Assembly: GCA_963728075.1 (NCBI GenBank)
Contig: CAVSIP010000004.1
Span: 306,207-370,206, forward strand
From: CAVSIP01 sp963728075
GTDB lineage: Bacteria > Actinomycetota > Actinomycetes > JAFAQI01 > DASSKL01
Direction: 5' to 3'
DNA length: 64,000 nt
Part shown: one piece after another, positions 27,370-35,249 of the stretch
How positions within the stretch are numbered: the stretch's first letter is position 1
Layout of the letters: every line of letters begins with the position of its first letter
The notes under the pieces: model-generated
Seen by the model: the letters and a program-made list of their open reading frames with translations, nothing else
What the model was told of the DNA's origin: nothing
Databases searched by the model: none
Position numbers and translations under genes: made by a program

Positions 27370-29421
27370 ATGGCGTGCGTGCCGTCCACCGCCTCGCCCG
27401 AGTCCGTGCTGGCCGCCCTCGACCCCGAGCAGCGGGCGGCGGCCGAGGCGGTCACCGGGCCGGTCTGCATCCTGGCCGGTGCCGGTACGGGCAAGACCCG
27501 GGCCATCACCCACCGCATCGCGTACGGCGCGCTGACCGGCGCGATGCCACCGTCACAGGTGCTGGCGGTGACCTTCACCGCCCGCGCCGCCAGCGAGATG
27601 CGCACCCGGCTGCGGGCGCTCGGGGTCGGCGGCGTGCAGGCACGCACGTTCCACTCCGCCGCCCTGCGCCAGCTGCAGTACTTCTGGCCGCGCGTGATCG
27701 GCGGCGGCTTCCCGCGTCTCATCGAGACCAAGCTGCGCCCGGTGGCGGCCGCGGCCGGCCGCCGGGGCGTACCGGCCGCCGGCGCGGTGCTGCGCGACCT
27801 CGCCGGCGAGGTGGAGTGGGCGAAGGCGACGCTCGTCGCGCCTCAGGGCTACCCGGCGGCGGCTCGCGCGGCCCGGCGTGAGCCGCCCGTGGACGCGGAG
27901 GCGATGGCCGCCGTCTACGCCGAGTACGAGGACCTCAAGCGCGACCAGGGTCTGATCGACTTCGAGGACCTGCTGCTGCTCACCGCGGCCGCGGTCGAGG
28001 AGCACCGGGACGTCGCGGCGGAGGTGCGGGCGCGCTACCGGCACTTCGTCGTCGACGAGTACCAGGACGTCAACCCGCTCCAGCAGCGTCTCCTCGACGC
28101 CTGGCTCGGCGAGCGCCACGACCTGTGCGTCGTCGGCGACCCGCACCAGACCATCTACTCGTTCACCGGCGCCACGCCCGACTACCTGCAGGGCTTCGGC
28201 CGGCGCCATCCCGGCGCGGCCCTCGTCCGGCTGGTCCGCGACTACCGGTCGACGCCCCAGGTCGTGGCGCTGGCGAACGCGGTCGTCGGTGACGGCCGGC
28301 TCGTCGCCCAGCGGGAGCCGGGGCCCGAGCCGCGGTTCGACGAGTACGCCGACGAGCCGGCCGAGGCGGCGGCCGTGGCCGCCCGCTGCCGCGAGCTGGT
28401 CCGCGGTGGGGTGCCGGCCGCCGAGATCGCGGTGCTCTTCCGGGTCAACGCGCAGTCGGAGGTGTACGAGCAGGCGCTCGCCGACGCCGGCGTCCCCTAC
28501 GTCGTCCGCGGCGGCGACCGGTTCTTCGACCGCCCGGAGATCCGGGAGGCGGTCCGGCTGCTGCGCGGAGCCGCCCGCTCGCCGTCGGGTGCGCCGCTGG
28601 CGGAGGAGGTGCGCCACACCGTCGCTGCCGCGGGCTGGACGTCGGAACCGCCGGCCGGCTCGGGCGCGGCACGGGAGCGGTGGGAGTCCGTCCGCGCTCT
28701 CCTGGAGCTCGCCGACGACCTGCCGGAGGGCAGCGACCTGGCGACCTTCGTGGCCGAGCTGGACGCCCGGGCGGCGGCCCAGCACGCGCCCACCGTCGAC
28801 GGGGTGACCCTCGCGTCGCTGCACGCGGCGAAGGGCCTGGAGTGGGACGCGGTCTTCCTCGTCGGCCTCGTGGACGGGACGGTGCCGATCGTGCACGCCG
28901 TGACCCCGGCACAGGTGGCGGAGGAGCGGCGGCTGCTGTACGTCGGGGTGACCCGCGCCCGGGTGCACCTGCAGCTGTCCTGGGCGCGCTCGCGCAATCC
29001 CGGCGGCCGCGGCTCCCGTACGCCGAGCCGGTTCCTCGACGGGCTGCGGCCGCAGATCGCCGCGTCCGACGGGCCGGCGGAGCGCGCGCCGCGACGCCGG
29101 CGGGGGGCTCCGGCGCGCTGCCGCTCCTGCAACCGGCCCCTGCTGTCGGCGGTGGAGAAGAAGCTCGGCCGGTGTGCCGGCTGCCCGTCGACCCTCGATG
29201 AGGAGCTGTTCGAGCGGTTGCGCGCATGGCGGCTGGAGCGGTCCCGCGAGCTCAAGCAACCGGCCTTCGTGGTGTTCACCGACGCCACGCTGACCGCGAT
29301 CGCCGAGGCGCAGCCCACCACCGAGGCCGAGCTCGTGGCCATCCCCGGCGTGGGTCCCCGCAAGCTGGAGGCGTACGGCGCGGAGGTCCTCGCCCTCGTG
29401 GGGCAGAATTCCCCGTCGTGA
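27370..29421 (+). CDS. uvrD2: UvrD2: SF1A DNA helicase with HRDC domain
   Basis: 683 residues. Motor motifs: AGAGTGKTRAITHRIAY (Walker A), VVDEYQDVNPLQ, GDPHQTIYSFTGA, LHAAKGLEWDAVFLVGL and YVGVTRARVHLQLSWA. A tetracysteine segment (CRSC and CAGC, about residues 597-616) links to a C-terminal HRDC domain (LKQPAFVVFTDATLTAIAEAQP to IPGVGPRKLEAYG). This architecture is specific to actinobacterial UvrD2, a 3'-5' helicase essential in M. tuberculosis. ATG 27370 is used; GTG 27379 is an alternative. Its stop overlaps the thioesterase GTG. Confidence 0.94.
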   Translation: MACVPSTASPESVLAALDPEQRAAAEAVTGPVCILAGAGTGKTRAITHRIAYGALTGAMPPSQVLAVTFTARAASEMRTRLRALGVGGVQARTFHSAALRQLQYFWPRVIGGGFPRLIETKLRPVAAAAGRRGVPAAGAVLRDLAGEVEWAKATLVAPQGYPAAARAARREPPVDAEAMAAVYAEYEDLKRDQGLIDFEDLLLLTAAAVEEHRDVAAEVRARYRHFVVDEYQDVNPLQQRLLDAWLGERHDLCVVGDPHQTIYSFTGATPDYLQGFGRRHPGAALVRLVRDYRSTPQVVALANAVVGDGRLVAQREPGPEPRFDEYADEPAEAAAVAARCRELVRGGVPAAEIAVLFRVNAQSEVYEQALADAGVPYVVRGGDRFFDRPEIREAVRLLRGAARSPSGAPLAEEVRHTVAAAGWTSEPPAGSGAARERWESVRALLELADDLPEGSDLATFVAELDARAAAQHAPTVDGVTLASLHAAKGLEWDAVFLVGLVDGTVPIVHAVTPAQVAEERRLLYVGVTRARVHLQLSWARSRNPGGRGSRTPSRFLDGLRPQIAASDGPAERAPRRRRGAPARCRSCNRPLLSAVEKKLGRCAGCPSTLDEELFERLRAWRLERSRELKQPAFVVFTDATLTAIAEAQPTTEAELVAIPGVGPRKLEAYGAEVLALVGQNSPS

Positions 29422-30293
29422 GCGGAGCCCTCGACGAGCTGGTCGGCCTTCTCGACCTCGAGCCCATCGAGGTGAACATCTTCCGGGGGCGCAGTCCGGA
29501 CGAGCGCCAGCAGCGCGTGTTCGGCGGCCAGGTGGCGGGCCAGGCACTCGTGGCCGCCGGGCGGACGGTGCCCGACGACCGGCCGGTGCACTCGCTGCAC
29601 GCGTACTTCCTGCGTCCCGGCGACCCGAACGTGCCGATCATCTACCAGGTCGACCGCATCCGCGACGGGCGCAGTTTCACCACCCGTCGGGTCGTCGCCA
29701 TCCAGCACGGCGAGGCGATCTTCAACCTGTCGGCGTCCTTCCAGGTGCGCGAGGAGGACCACCTCGAGCATCAGTGGCCGATGCCCGAAGTGCCCGACCC
29801 GGAGTCCGTCCCCACGGTCGTGGAGCGGCTGAAGGCCGCCGGGGTCGACCTGCCGGACCACGTGCTGCGGCCGCGCCCGATCGACGTGCGCCACCTCGAG
29901 GACCCGCCGTGGATCGCCCGCGGCGCCGGCAAGGGTGAGCCGCAGCAGGTCGTGTGGATGCGCGCGGACGGTCGGCTGCCCGACGACCAGCTCGTCCACG
30001 TCTGCGCGCTCACCTACGCCAGTGACATGACCCTGCTCGACTCGGTGATGCTGCCGCACCAGGTCTCGTGGGAGGACCTGCGTGGCGCCAGCCTCGACCA
30101 CGCCATGTGGTTCCACCGCCCGTTCCGTGCCGACGAGTGGTTCCTGTACGTGCAGGAGAGTCCCAGCGCGTCCGGTGCGCGTGGGCTCGCCCGTGGGCTC
30201 ATCTACGACCGAGCCGGCAACCTCATCGTCTCGGTCGTGCAGGAGGGCCTGATGCGGGTGCTGCGCCGGACCGCCGAGAACACGACGAAATAA
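29418..30293 (+). CDS. tesB: Acyl-CoA thioesterase II (TesB, double hotdog)
   Basis: 291 residues with two hotdog repeats: first VFGGQVAGQALVAAGRTVP and LHAYFLRPGDPNVPIIYQVDRIRDGRSFTTRRVVAIQ, then LTYASDMTLLDSVMLPH and LDHAMWFHRPFRADEWFLYVQESPSASGARGLARG. The Asp in TYASDMTLL and the Gln in the second repeat match the TesB active site. It hydrolyses acyl-CoA to free acid and CoA. GTG 29418 overlaps the uvrD2 stop (GTGA). Its last codons (GAAATAA) double as the AT-rich box of the whiB7 promoter. Confidence 0.92.
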   Translation: MSGALDELVGLLDLEPIEVNIFRGRSPDERQQRVFGGQVAGQALVAAGRTVPDDRPVHSLHAYFLRPGDPNVPIIYQVDRIRDGRSFTTRRVVAIQHGEAIFNLSASFQVREEDHLEHQWPMPEVPDPESVPTVVERLKAAGVDLPDHVLRPRPIDVRHLEDPPWIARGAGKGEPQQVVWMRADGRLPDDQLVHVCALTYASDMTLLDSVMLPHQVSWEDLRGASLDHAMWFHRPFRADEWFLYVQESPSASGARGLARGLIYDRAGNLIVSVVQEGLMRVLRRTAENTTK

Positions 30294-30327
30294 GCCGTTG
30301 CACCGCCCGGCGCGGTGCTCCTATGCT
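30286..30327 (+). promoter_or_regulatory. whiB7 promoter with WhiB7-type AT-rich box
   Basis: TTGCAC (30298-30303) and TATGCT (30322-30327) are spaced by 18 bp. Immediately upstream lies the AT-rich GAAATAA (30287-30293) in an otherwise GC-rich region. WhiB7-controlled promoters are known to have an AT-rich stretch just upstream of -35, contacted by the AT-hook, so autoregulation is likely. The box overlaps the thioesterase stop codon. Confidence 0.75.
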
Positions 30328-30386
30328 GCGCAGGCCTGGTCCGAGACCGGCCGGCACGTCCACGTCCTGAAAGCGAGGTGACCCCG

Positions 30387-30602
30387 ATGACGACGACTAC
30401 GCGCTCGTTCGCGTCGGTGCCCTCCGCTGGCCGTGGCATGTCCGCCGGCGGGGCCGCCGTGTGCGCATGGGCCCACTCCGCCCGGAAGCGCGTCGCCGTC
30501 CCGGCTGCGTTCCTCCCGGCGTACCAGGCCCAGCTCATCGCCACGGCGGTCGACGTCGTCGACGCGACCACGGGTGCACGTCCCTGGAGACCCCCGTCCT
30601 AG
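30387..30602 (+). CDS. whiB7 leader ORF (71 codons)
   Basis: ATG 30387 follows GAGGTGA with a 5-nt gap and encodes a 71-residue peptide opening MTTTTRSFAS, with no domain similarity that I can see. It lies between the promoter and the attenuator of whiB7. Its last codons contain CCCTGGAG (30582-30589), which is the exact complement of the segment that starts the terminator stem. This is the layout of a translation-monitored attenuator: ribosome stalling on the leader would free the antiterminator. Known whiB7/wblC genes in mycobacteria and Streptomyces have such upstream ORFs. The peptide itself may have no function of its own. Confidence 0.75.
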   Translation: MTTTTRSFASVPSAGRGMSAGGAAVCAWAHSARKRVAVPAAFLPAYQAQLIATAVDVVDATTGARPWRPPS

Positions 30603-30629
30603 CCCACAAGGCAGGCCGGCACTCCAGGG
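30582..30629 (+). promoter_or_regulatory. Antiterminator stem of the whiB7 leader
   Basis: CCCTGGAG (30582-30589, inside the leader ORF) and CTCCAGGG (30622-30629) are perfect complements. Pairing would capture the first four bases of the terminator's left arm and exclude the terminator fold. This is the mutually exclusive structure expected of an attenuator. Confidence 0.7.
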
Positions 30630-30669
30630 CCGCGGAACCCGAACAGGGATCCGCGGCCCTTCTGTTTGT
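30626..30669 (+). terminator. Intrinsic terminator (attenuator) before whiB7
   Basis: AGGGCCGCGGA (30626-30636) pairs perfectly over 11 bp with TCCGCGGCCCT (30650-30660), with an extra CCC/GGG pairing in the loop. The T-rich TCTGTTTGT follows. It ends 26 nt before the whiB7 start, so premature termination would block the gene. Confidence 0.85.
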
Positions 30670-30694
30670 CCCGTCCCACGAGGAGGTGGAACAG

Positions 30695-30970
30695 GTGAAC
30701 GTCCAGTTGTTCGACGAGGTGGAGGCGCAGGGCCTCGACCTGCCGTGCTGGCAGGCCGGGCCGGACCTCTTCTTCGCGGAGTCGCCGGCCGACATCGAGA
30801 CGGCCAAGGCCCTGTGCCTCGACTGCCCGCTGCGTCTCGAGTGCCTCAACGGCGCGCTCGAGCGGCGCGAGCCGTGGGGCGTGTGGGGCGGCGAGTACTT
30901 CGAGAACGGTCACGTGGTGCCGCGCAAGCGGCCCCGCGGCCGCCCGCGCAAGAGCGAGGTCGCCGCATGA
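30695..30970 (+). CDS. whiB7: WhiB7 (WblC) redox-sensing transcription factor
   Basis: 91 residues. Four cluster-binding cysteines follow the Wbl pattern (PCWQ, then LCLDCPLRLEC), then the turn EPWGVWGGE and the C-terminal AT-hook KRPRGRPRK, which distinguishes WhiB7 from other Wbl proteins. WhiB7 binds a [4Fe-4S] cluster and sigma-A region 4 and activates intrinsic antibiotic-resistance genes when ribosomes are inhibited. GTG 30695 has AGGAGG eight bases upstream. An arr gene, a typical WhiB7 target in other species, lies 3 kb downstream. Upstream uvrD2 and downstream AarF kinase match mycobacterial context. Confidence 0.95.
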   Translation: MNVQLFDEVEAQGLDLPCWQAGPDLFFAESPADIETAKALCLDCPLRLECLNGALERREPWGVWGGEYFENGHVVPRKRPRGRPRKSEVAA

Positions 30971-31023
30971 CGGCCTCCACCGGACGAACCCGTGTACAGG
31001 ACCAGACGACGAGGAGTCTCGAG

Positions 31024-31185
31024 ATGTACCTCATCCACGAACAGCTGGCGCGCGCGCGAATGCGCGAGCTCCGGCTGACCGGGGAGCAGGCCGCGCTGCG
31101 CGCCCGGCTCTCCGCGACCCGCCGCCGTCGGCGCCGGGTAGCGGTCGCCGAGCGGCGGCGGGTCCTGCTCGCGGTCGCCCGCTGA
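31024..31185 (+). CDS. Small basic protein downstream of whiB7
   Basis: 53 residues, MYLIHEQLARARMRELRL onward, strongly helical and Arg-rich (ATRRRRRRVAVAERRR). ATG 31024 has GAGGAG seven bases upstream. A longer form from ATG 30967 would overlap the whiB7 stop (ATGA) and add 19 residues. It probably shares the whiB7 transcript. I do not recognise a function; the charge suggests nucleic-acid or membrane-surface contact. Confidence 0.6.
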   Translation: MYLIHEQLARARMRELRLTGEQAALRARLSATRRRRRRVAVAERRRVLLAVAR

Positions 31186-31195
31186 GGCGGCTGCC

Positions 31196-31243
31196 TGTTG
31201 TCCGGTTCCCGCGTTGCTCGAGCGACGCGGGAACCGGACAGCA
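31196..31243. terminator. Bidirectional terminator hairpin
   Basis: Arms at 31196-31214 and 31225-31243 pair over 19 bp with a single G-T pair, around a 10-nt loop. The hairpin lies between convergent genes and would end both the whiB7 transcript and the SnoaL-like transcript. Confidence 0.85.
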
Positions 31244-31261
31244 GGGTCCGGGGGTGGCAGG

Positions 31262-31795
31262 TCAGTGCTTCGCGAGCGACTTCGCCAGCCGGCCCTTGAC
31301 CTTCTCCGCACCCACCAGGGCCTTGACCGCCAGGCTGTCATTGGCGGGCATCAGGCCCAGCCGCTGCGACATGCCGAGCACGTCGTACAGCACCGTGTGC
31401 CGGGCGATCAGCCCCTCGCGGAACTCGTACTGGCACGTCCCTTTCACGTCGACCCGCTTACCGGTCGGCTGGAACCCCGGCGGCTCGATCGGCCCGGTCA
31501 TCGTGCCGATCCAGTGCCAGCTCGACACCGCCTTCGCCGGATCCGCGGCGAAGTAGACCTCCGCGTCGTCCAGCGGGAACGCCAGGTCCGGGAACGCCCG
31601 GAAGATGGCTTCGACCTGTTCCTTGGCCGCCGCCCCACCGATCAGCGGCCCGTCCACCATCGGGTCCTCCCACACCACGTCCTCGGTGAAGTGGGACAGC
31701 ACCCTCTCCGCATCGTGCTCGTTGAACGCCCGCAGCAGAGACAGGATCTGCGTGCGACGCGCCTCCGTCGTCGCCTTGTTGACGTCGACTGTCAT
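31262..31795 (-). CDS. SnoaL-like / NTF2-fold protein
   Basis: 177 residues. The NTF2-fold pattern is clear: a first helix with LLRAFNEHDAERVLSHFTEDVVWEDP, a middle strand-rich part (KEQVEAIFRAFPDLAFPLDDAEVYFA) and strands such as WIGTMTGPIEPPGFQPTGKRVDVKGTCQYEF. This resembles ester-cyclase-type SnoaL proteins. Some cyclise polyketides, many have unknown roles. ATG 31795 with an AGGAGG-like GGAAGGAGG upstream supports the start. It is convergent with the whiB7 unit. Confidence 0.8.
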   Translation of the reverse strand: MTVDVNKATTEARRTQILSLLRAFNEHDAERVLSHFTEDVVWEDPMVDGPLIGGAAAKEQVEAIFRAFPDLAFPLDDAEVYFAADPAKAVSSWHWIGTMTGPIEPPGFQPTGKRVDVKGTCQYEFREGLIARHTVLYDVLGMSQRLGLMPANDSLAVKALVGAEKVKGRLAKSLAKH

Positions 31796-31915
31796 GGCGC
31801 CTCCTTCCCGCGATGTGCATGGTCCGCACGACGGGCCGTCCGGGCCAGAGGCGAACGGCGGGGGATCGTGGTGGCGAACGCACCGAGCGTTCATCCGGGC
31901 GCGTACTGTCCGCAC

Positions 31916-33415
31916 ATGCCACTGCAGGATCGCGTTCCCCACACCGCCACGGGCGACGGCGCGCACGACGAGCTGGCGACGCTGCGTGAGCGCGCGCTCG
32001 ACGTCCTGACAGCGCCGGAGCTCGAGCACATGGTCGACCTGGTCGCGTACGCCGACGAGGATCACCTCGTCGTCGTGAACAGCCGGGGAGCGGTCCGTGC
32101 CCCCCGTGCGGACGCCCGTACCGACACCGCCGAGGTGCTGTGGGGCCGCAACCCCGTGGCGAACCAGGACCCGCTGGCGTTCAGCCCGTTGCCCGAGGAG
32201 CTGGCCGACGTCGCGCCACCGAACGAGCGGCACTCCTACCCGTACGCCTGGGAGCGCCTGTCGTCGCTGTTCGGTGACCCGCGTTCACCCGACCTCGCGG
32301 TCGTGCACACGGGCAGCCACCACTGGCCGGAGCGCGGTGGGCACATCGGCGAGCACGGCTCGCTCAACGTGGTGCAGTCGCGGGCACCGCTGCTGGTCTC
32401 CGGTGCCGGGGTGGTCGAGCGCGGGGTGCTGCAGGCCGCCGCTCGGGTGGTCGACGTCGCGCCCACGCTGGCGTACCTCGCCGGTACGCCACTCGCGCAG
32501 CTGTCCGGACTCGACGGCGCCGCGCTGGTCGACCTGGCGGTGGCCGGTGCGGCGCGCTGGGTGGTCGGCATCCTCTGGGACGGCGCGAACTGCAACAGCC
32601 TGCTCGCGCTCGCGCGGGCCGGTGAGCTACCCGCAGTGGCGCGGTTGCTGGATCAGGGCTGTGCCCTGGCCGGGGGAGCGGTCGCCGAGTTTCCCAGCGT
32701 CACGCTGGTGAACCACACCTGCGCCCTGACCGGCGTCGGGCCCGGCCGGCACGGCATCGTCAACAACTCCTTCTACGACCGCGGCCGCGCCGAGACGATC
32801 CACGCCAACGAGCAGCGCACCTGGCACCTCGCCACCCAGCTGCTGCGGGAGGGCACCCGTACCGTGTTCGAGATGGTCAACGGCCGCACCGCCTGCATCG
32901 ACGAGCCGATGGACCGGGGTGCCGACTACACGACGTTCGACCTCATCCGCAGCGGCGGCGGAAAGGGGGGTGCCGCGTCCATGACCTCCGCGCTGCCCGA
33001 TCCGCGCGATGACCCGCACGCCACCAAGGCCTACCTGGACAACGAGAACTACGCGTTCTCCACCCGGGTCGACGGGCTGGGTCTGACGCAGATGCTCGGC
33101 CAGTTCCGTACGCCGGCCGACGCCCCGCGCCTGACCTGGTGGAACCACATGCTCACCGACACCGGACACCACGAGGGCGGCCCGCACTCGGCGATCGCGC
33201 ACGCGTCACTGAAGGACGCCGACCGGCGGCTCGGGGCGTTCCTCGACCACCTCGACGGGCTCGGCATCACCGACGAGGTCGCCTTCCTGCTCACGGCCGA
33301 CCATGGCTCGGAGAAGGCGGACGAGGACTGCCGGGGCGACTGGGACGAGGAGCTGCGCCGGGCGGACGTGCCGTTCCTGGACGAGGCCTACGGCTTCATC
33401 TACCTGGGGGTCTGA
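31916..33415 (+). CDS. Alkaline phosphatase superfamily phosphodiesterase
   Basis: 499 residues. WDGANCNSLLALARAGELP followed by FPSVTLVNHTCALTGVGPGRHGIVNNSFYDR is the nucleotide pyrophosphatase/phosphodiesterase pattern (metal Asp, Thr nucleophile). LTADHGSEKADED near the C-terminus supplies the last metal ligands. An earlier block (LAVVHTGSHHWPERGGHIGEHGSL) also looks superfamily-like, so the N-terminal 200 residues may be a degenerate duplicate. There is no signal peptide. ATG 31916 lies 6 nt after TACTGT (31904-31909), a leaderless pattern. The substrate is unknown. Confidence 0.8.
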   Translation: MPLQDRVPHTATGDGAHDELATLRERALDVLTAPELEHMVDLVAYADEDHLVVVNSRGAVRAPRADARTDTAEVLWGRNPVANQDPLAFSPLPEELADVAPPNERHSYPYAWERLSSLFGDPRSPDLAVVHTGSHHWPERGGHIGEHGSLNVVQSRAPLLVSGAGVVERGVLQAAARVVDVAPTLAYLAGTPLAQLSGLDGAALVDLAVAGAARWVVGILWDGANCNSLLALARAGELPAVARLLDQGCALAGGAVAEFPSVTLVNHTCALTGVGPGRHGIVNNSFYDRGRAETIHANEQRTWHLATQLLREGTRTVFEMVNGRTACIDEPMDRGADYTTFDLIRSGGGKGGAASMTSALPDPRDDPHATKAYLDNENYAFSTRVDGLGLTQMLGQFRTPADAPRLTWWNHMLTDTGHHEGGPHSAIAHASLKDADRRLGAFLDHLDGLGITDEVAFLLTADHGSEKADEDCRGDWDEELRRADVPFLDEAYGFIYLGV

Positions 33416-33963
33416 GCGCCGCTCGCGGACGGCTAACTTGCCTTCTGACCTGGGCTTTTGCTTGATCCGCTGGCGCCCGTACTACACCGCTGTAGTCCGC
33501 AATTTTGCGGACTTTCTGCGGACTGGCCAAGATCGTGCGGACTAGATGCGGACTTTTCGATCTTGAAATCGGGTACCCCATACCGGTATCGGACCCGCCG
33601 GCCCAGAGGGAGCAGTAACAGCAATTTCGGAGCAAGATGTCCGCACCGAGATCAACGCTCATAGCCGGCTACCGTTTTGCGGCGCGCTGGCTTTCAGTCA
33701 GGACCACTCCACAACGACCACCGTCGCAGCAGTAGCGCGCGAATGGTCATGCGCGTTGGCGACTGATCATGCGGCGGCGCGCCGGAGCTGACCTTTACGC
33801 AACTGCCGATGTGCGGGCGCGTTGCGTCGTGATCGCCCGATCTGCTGGGAACCGGGCGGGACGGTCCTTCTGATTTCAGGATAGTGCGCAGGTGGGGCCT
33901 TGCCGCAAGGCCCGGGAAGCGCGGCAAACTCACGAGTCCACTACGTCGGCAGGAGGGCTTCAG
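33416..33963. other. 548-nt AT-richer intergenic region before arr
   Basis: GC content falls visibly here. It holds ACTACA-CCGC-TGTAGT (33480-33495), a GTCCGCAA/TTGCGGAC hairpin, four TGCGGACT iterons (33506-33554), a possible 34-codon Arg-rich upstream ORF (33769-33873) and a GGGCCTTG-CCG-CAAGGCCC hairpin (33895-33913). I see no larger gene. It marks the left edge of the accessory patch. Confidence 0.6.
33506..33554 (+). repeat. Four TGCGGACT iterons (11-19-11 spacing)
   Basis: TGCGGACT begins at 33506, 33517, 33536 and 33547. Within each pair the period is 11 bp, about one helical turn. Such arrays fit arm-type sites of tyrosine recombinases or repressor binding. The inverted motif occurs as an 11-bp-spaced pair at 58011-58028. 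Confidence 0.7.
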
Positions 33964-34386
33964 GTGGCCGAGCCGCTCGATGAAGGTCCGTTCTTTCACG
34001 GCACCACCGCGCATCTGGGCGTAGGTGAGTTGCTCACGGCTGGCCATCGGTCGAACTACCGTCCCGAGATCGTGATGAACCACGTCTACTTCACCGCTCT
34101 GATCGCCGGCGCGGGCCTCGCAGCCGAGCTCGCCGCAGAGCTCGCAGGAGGTGGCCGGAGCCCGAGGGTGTATGCAGTGGAGCCGACCGGGGCGTTCGAA
34201 AACGACCCGAACGTGACGGACAAGAAGTTCCCCGGTAATCCCACTCGGTCCTATCGCACTAGCGCCCCGCTGCGGATCGTTGGCGAGATTGCCGACTGGA
34301 CGAGGCTGACACAGGAGGAACTGCAGATGTGGCGGGAGCGACTGTCAGTGCTGCTCTCTGGCGAAGGCGGCCAGATCATCAACTGA
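33964..34386 (+). CDS. arr: Arr: rifamycin ADP-ribosyltransferase
   Basis: 140 residues, standard Arr length. Nearly every family landmark is present: FFHGTTAHLGVGELLTAG (catalytic His), SNYRPEIVMNHVYFTAL (catalytic Tyr), VYAVEPTGAFENDPNVTDKK (catalytic Asp), FPGNPTRSYRT and LRIVGEIADWT. Arr transfers ADP-ribose from NAD to the C23 hydroxyl of rifamycins and inactivates them. GTG 33964 has AGGAGG eight bases upstream. It sits next to toxin-antitoxin genes in a lower-GC patch, which suggests acquisition, although WhiB7-controlled arr genes are common in actinobacteria. Confidence 0.96.
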   Translation: MAEPLDEGPFFHGTTAHLGVGELLTAGHRSNYRPEIVMNHVYFTALIAGAGLAAELAAELAGGGRSPRVYAVEPTGAFENDPNVTDKKFPGNPTRSYRTSAPLRIVGEIADWTRLTQEELQMWRERLSVLLSGEGGQIIN

Positions 34387-34561
34387 GGCACCCCTTCCGC
34401 CGCACAGCGGCAGGCGCGTCCTCTCATGCCGCGAGTCGGCCGTTGCGGCGGGCCCTGACTACCCGGAACGTCTGCATGTTCATGCAGCCGTGCAGCTGAC
34501 GGGCGAGGTTCGCAGCGACAGTTGTACGGCGGTCGCTCCCAGACCGGACAGCACACTGCAT

Positions 34562-34613
34562 GTGCCGCCACTTTTCACTACTTGACTGCGCAAGGGTGCG
34601 CGAGTAGCGGCAC
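34562..34613. terminator. Imperfect long hairpin between convergent arr and relE-like genes
   Basis: Nested arms GTGCCGC/GCGGCAC, CTACT/AGTAG and TGCGCA/TGCGC lie symmetrically. Placed between convergent genes, it likely terminates both. The rest of 34387-34649 shows no gene. Confidence 0.55.
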
Positions 34614-34649
34614 CTTGAGTGTGGTGACGTCTGGGTCGAGGCCGTCGGT

Positions 34650-34916
34650 CTATCGGCCGTACGCTTCGCGCCGGTGACGAACCGTGACGACGAGCACGAG
34701 CAGTACGTTGTCGTGGATCTGATAGATGACCCGGTAGTCGCCGGTGCGCACCCGCCACAGCCGCGGTGTGTCGTTGCTGACCAGCGTCTTCGCCGCTGGG
34801 GGTCGCGGGTTGTCGGCGAGCAGAGTGATGACTTTGCCGACCCGGTCGCGAGCGGAGCGTGGCAGCTTGCGCAGTTCCCACGCGGCAGCGGGTCGCAGCT
34901 CGACGCGGTAAGTCAC
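34650..34916 (-). CDS. RelE/ParE-family toxin
   Basis: 88 residues with the RelE fold signature: VTYRVELRPAAAWELRKLP at the N-terminus, then VSNDTPRLWRVRTGDYRVIYQIHDNVLLVLVVTVRHRREAYGR. The last Arg/His/Tyr residues match the mRNA-cleaving site of RelE proteins. GTG 34916 overlaps the antitoxin stop (GTGA). RelE toxins cut mRNA in the ribosomal A site when the antitoxin is degraded. Confidence 0.9.
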   Translation of the reverse strand: MTYRVELRPAAAWELRKLPRSARDRVGKVITLLADNPRPPAAKTLVSNDTPRLWRVRTGDYRVIYQIHDNVLLVLVVTVRHRREAYGR

Positions 34917-35152
34917 GTCAGGCCGAGGTCGGCCTTGACGGTCTCCCAGGGGATCGAGTCGCCGTCTTCGTCCAGCGCGGCGTGGGCAGCGGCGATGTCC
35001 TCGGCGTCCTCGAGCGCTTCGAGGGCCCGCTCGTAGAAAGCGGTGGTGACCAGAGCGGCCACCCGCTTGCCATGGCGGGTGATGAACACTGGCTCGCGGT
35101 TGGCGGTGGCCAGCGCCTCGGCGAAGTGCTCCCGGGCGTCGCTGGAGGTCAT
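34913..35152 (-). CDS. Phd/YefM-family antitoxin
   Basis: 79 residues from ATG 35152. SSDAREHFAEALATANREPVFITRHGKRVAALVTTAFYERALE is the Phd/YefM DNA-binding and dimer domain; the acidic tail (ALEDAEDIAAAHAALDEDGDSIPWE) would wrap the toxin. It precedes the toxin gene and overlaps it by four bases, the usual antitoxin-first order. A GTG at 35161 is an alternative start. Confidence 0.9.
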   Translation of the reverse strand: MTSSDAREHFAEALATANREPVFITRHGKRVAALVTTAFYERALEALEDAEDIAAAHAALDEDGDSIPWETVKADLGLT

Positions 35153-35224
35153 CTCGCTCACAACCGCTAGTGTACGAAACCGCTGATTCCGCGTCAATGC
35201 GTGCCTCGACGCGCACTTCTCTAC

Positions 35225-35243
35225 TGTAAGTCAATGTCTTACA
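35225..35243. promoter_or_regulatory. Operator palindrome TGTAAG-N7-CTTACA
   Basis: Perfect 6-bp arms lie just upstream of the second toxin-antitoxin pair, with a -10-like TACACT (35240-35245) overlapping the right arm. TGTCTTACA (35235-35243) recurs exactly in front of the third module. It is a likely site for autoregulation by the ribbon-helix-helix antitoxin. Confidence 0.6.
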
Positions 35244-35249
35244 CTTGCG

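Noticed and set aside
30433..31185. A 250-codon gene spanning the whiB7 leader, whiB7 and the small downstream gene
   Set aside because: It covers whiB7 in a wrong frame; only its last 53-72 codons, after their own ribosome binding site, look real.
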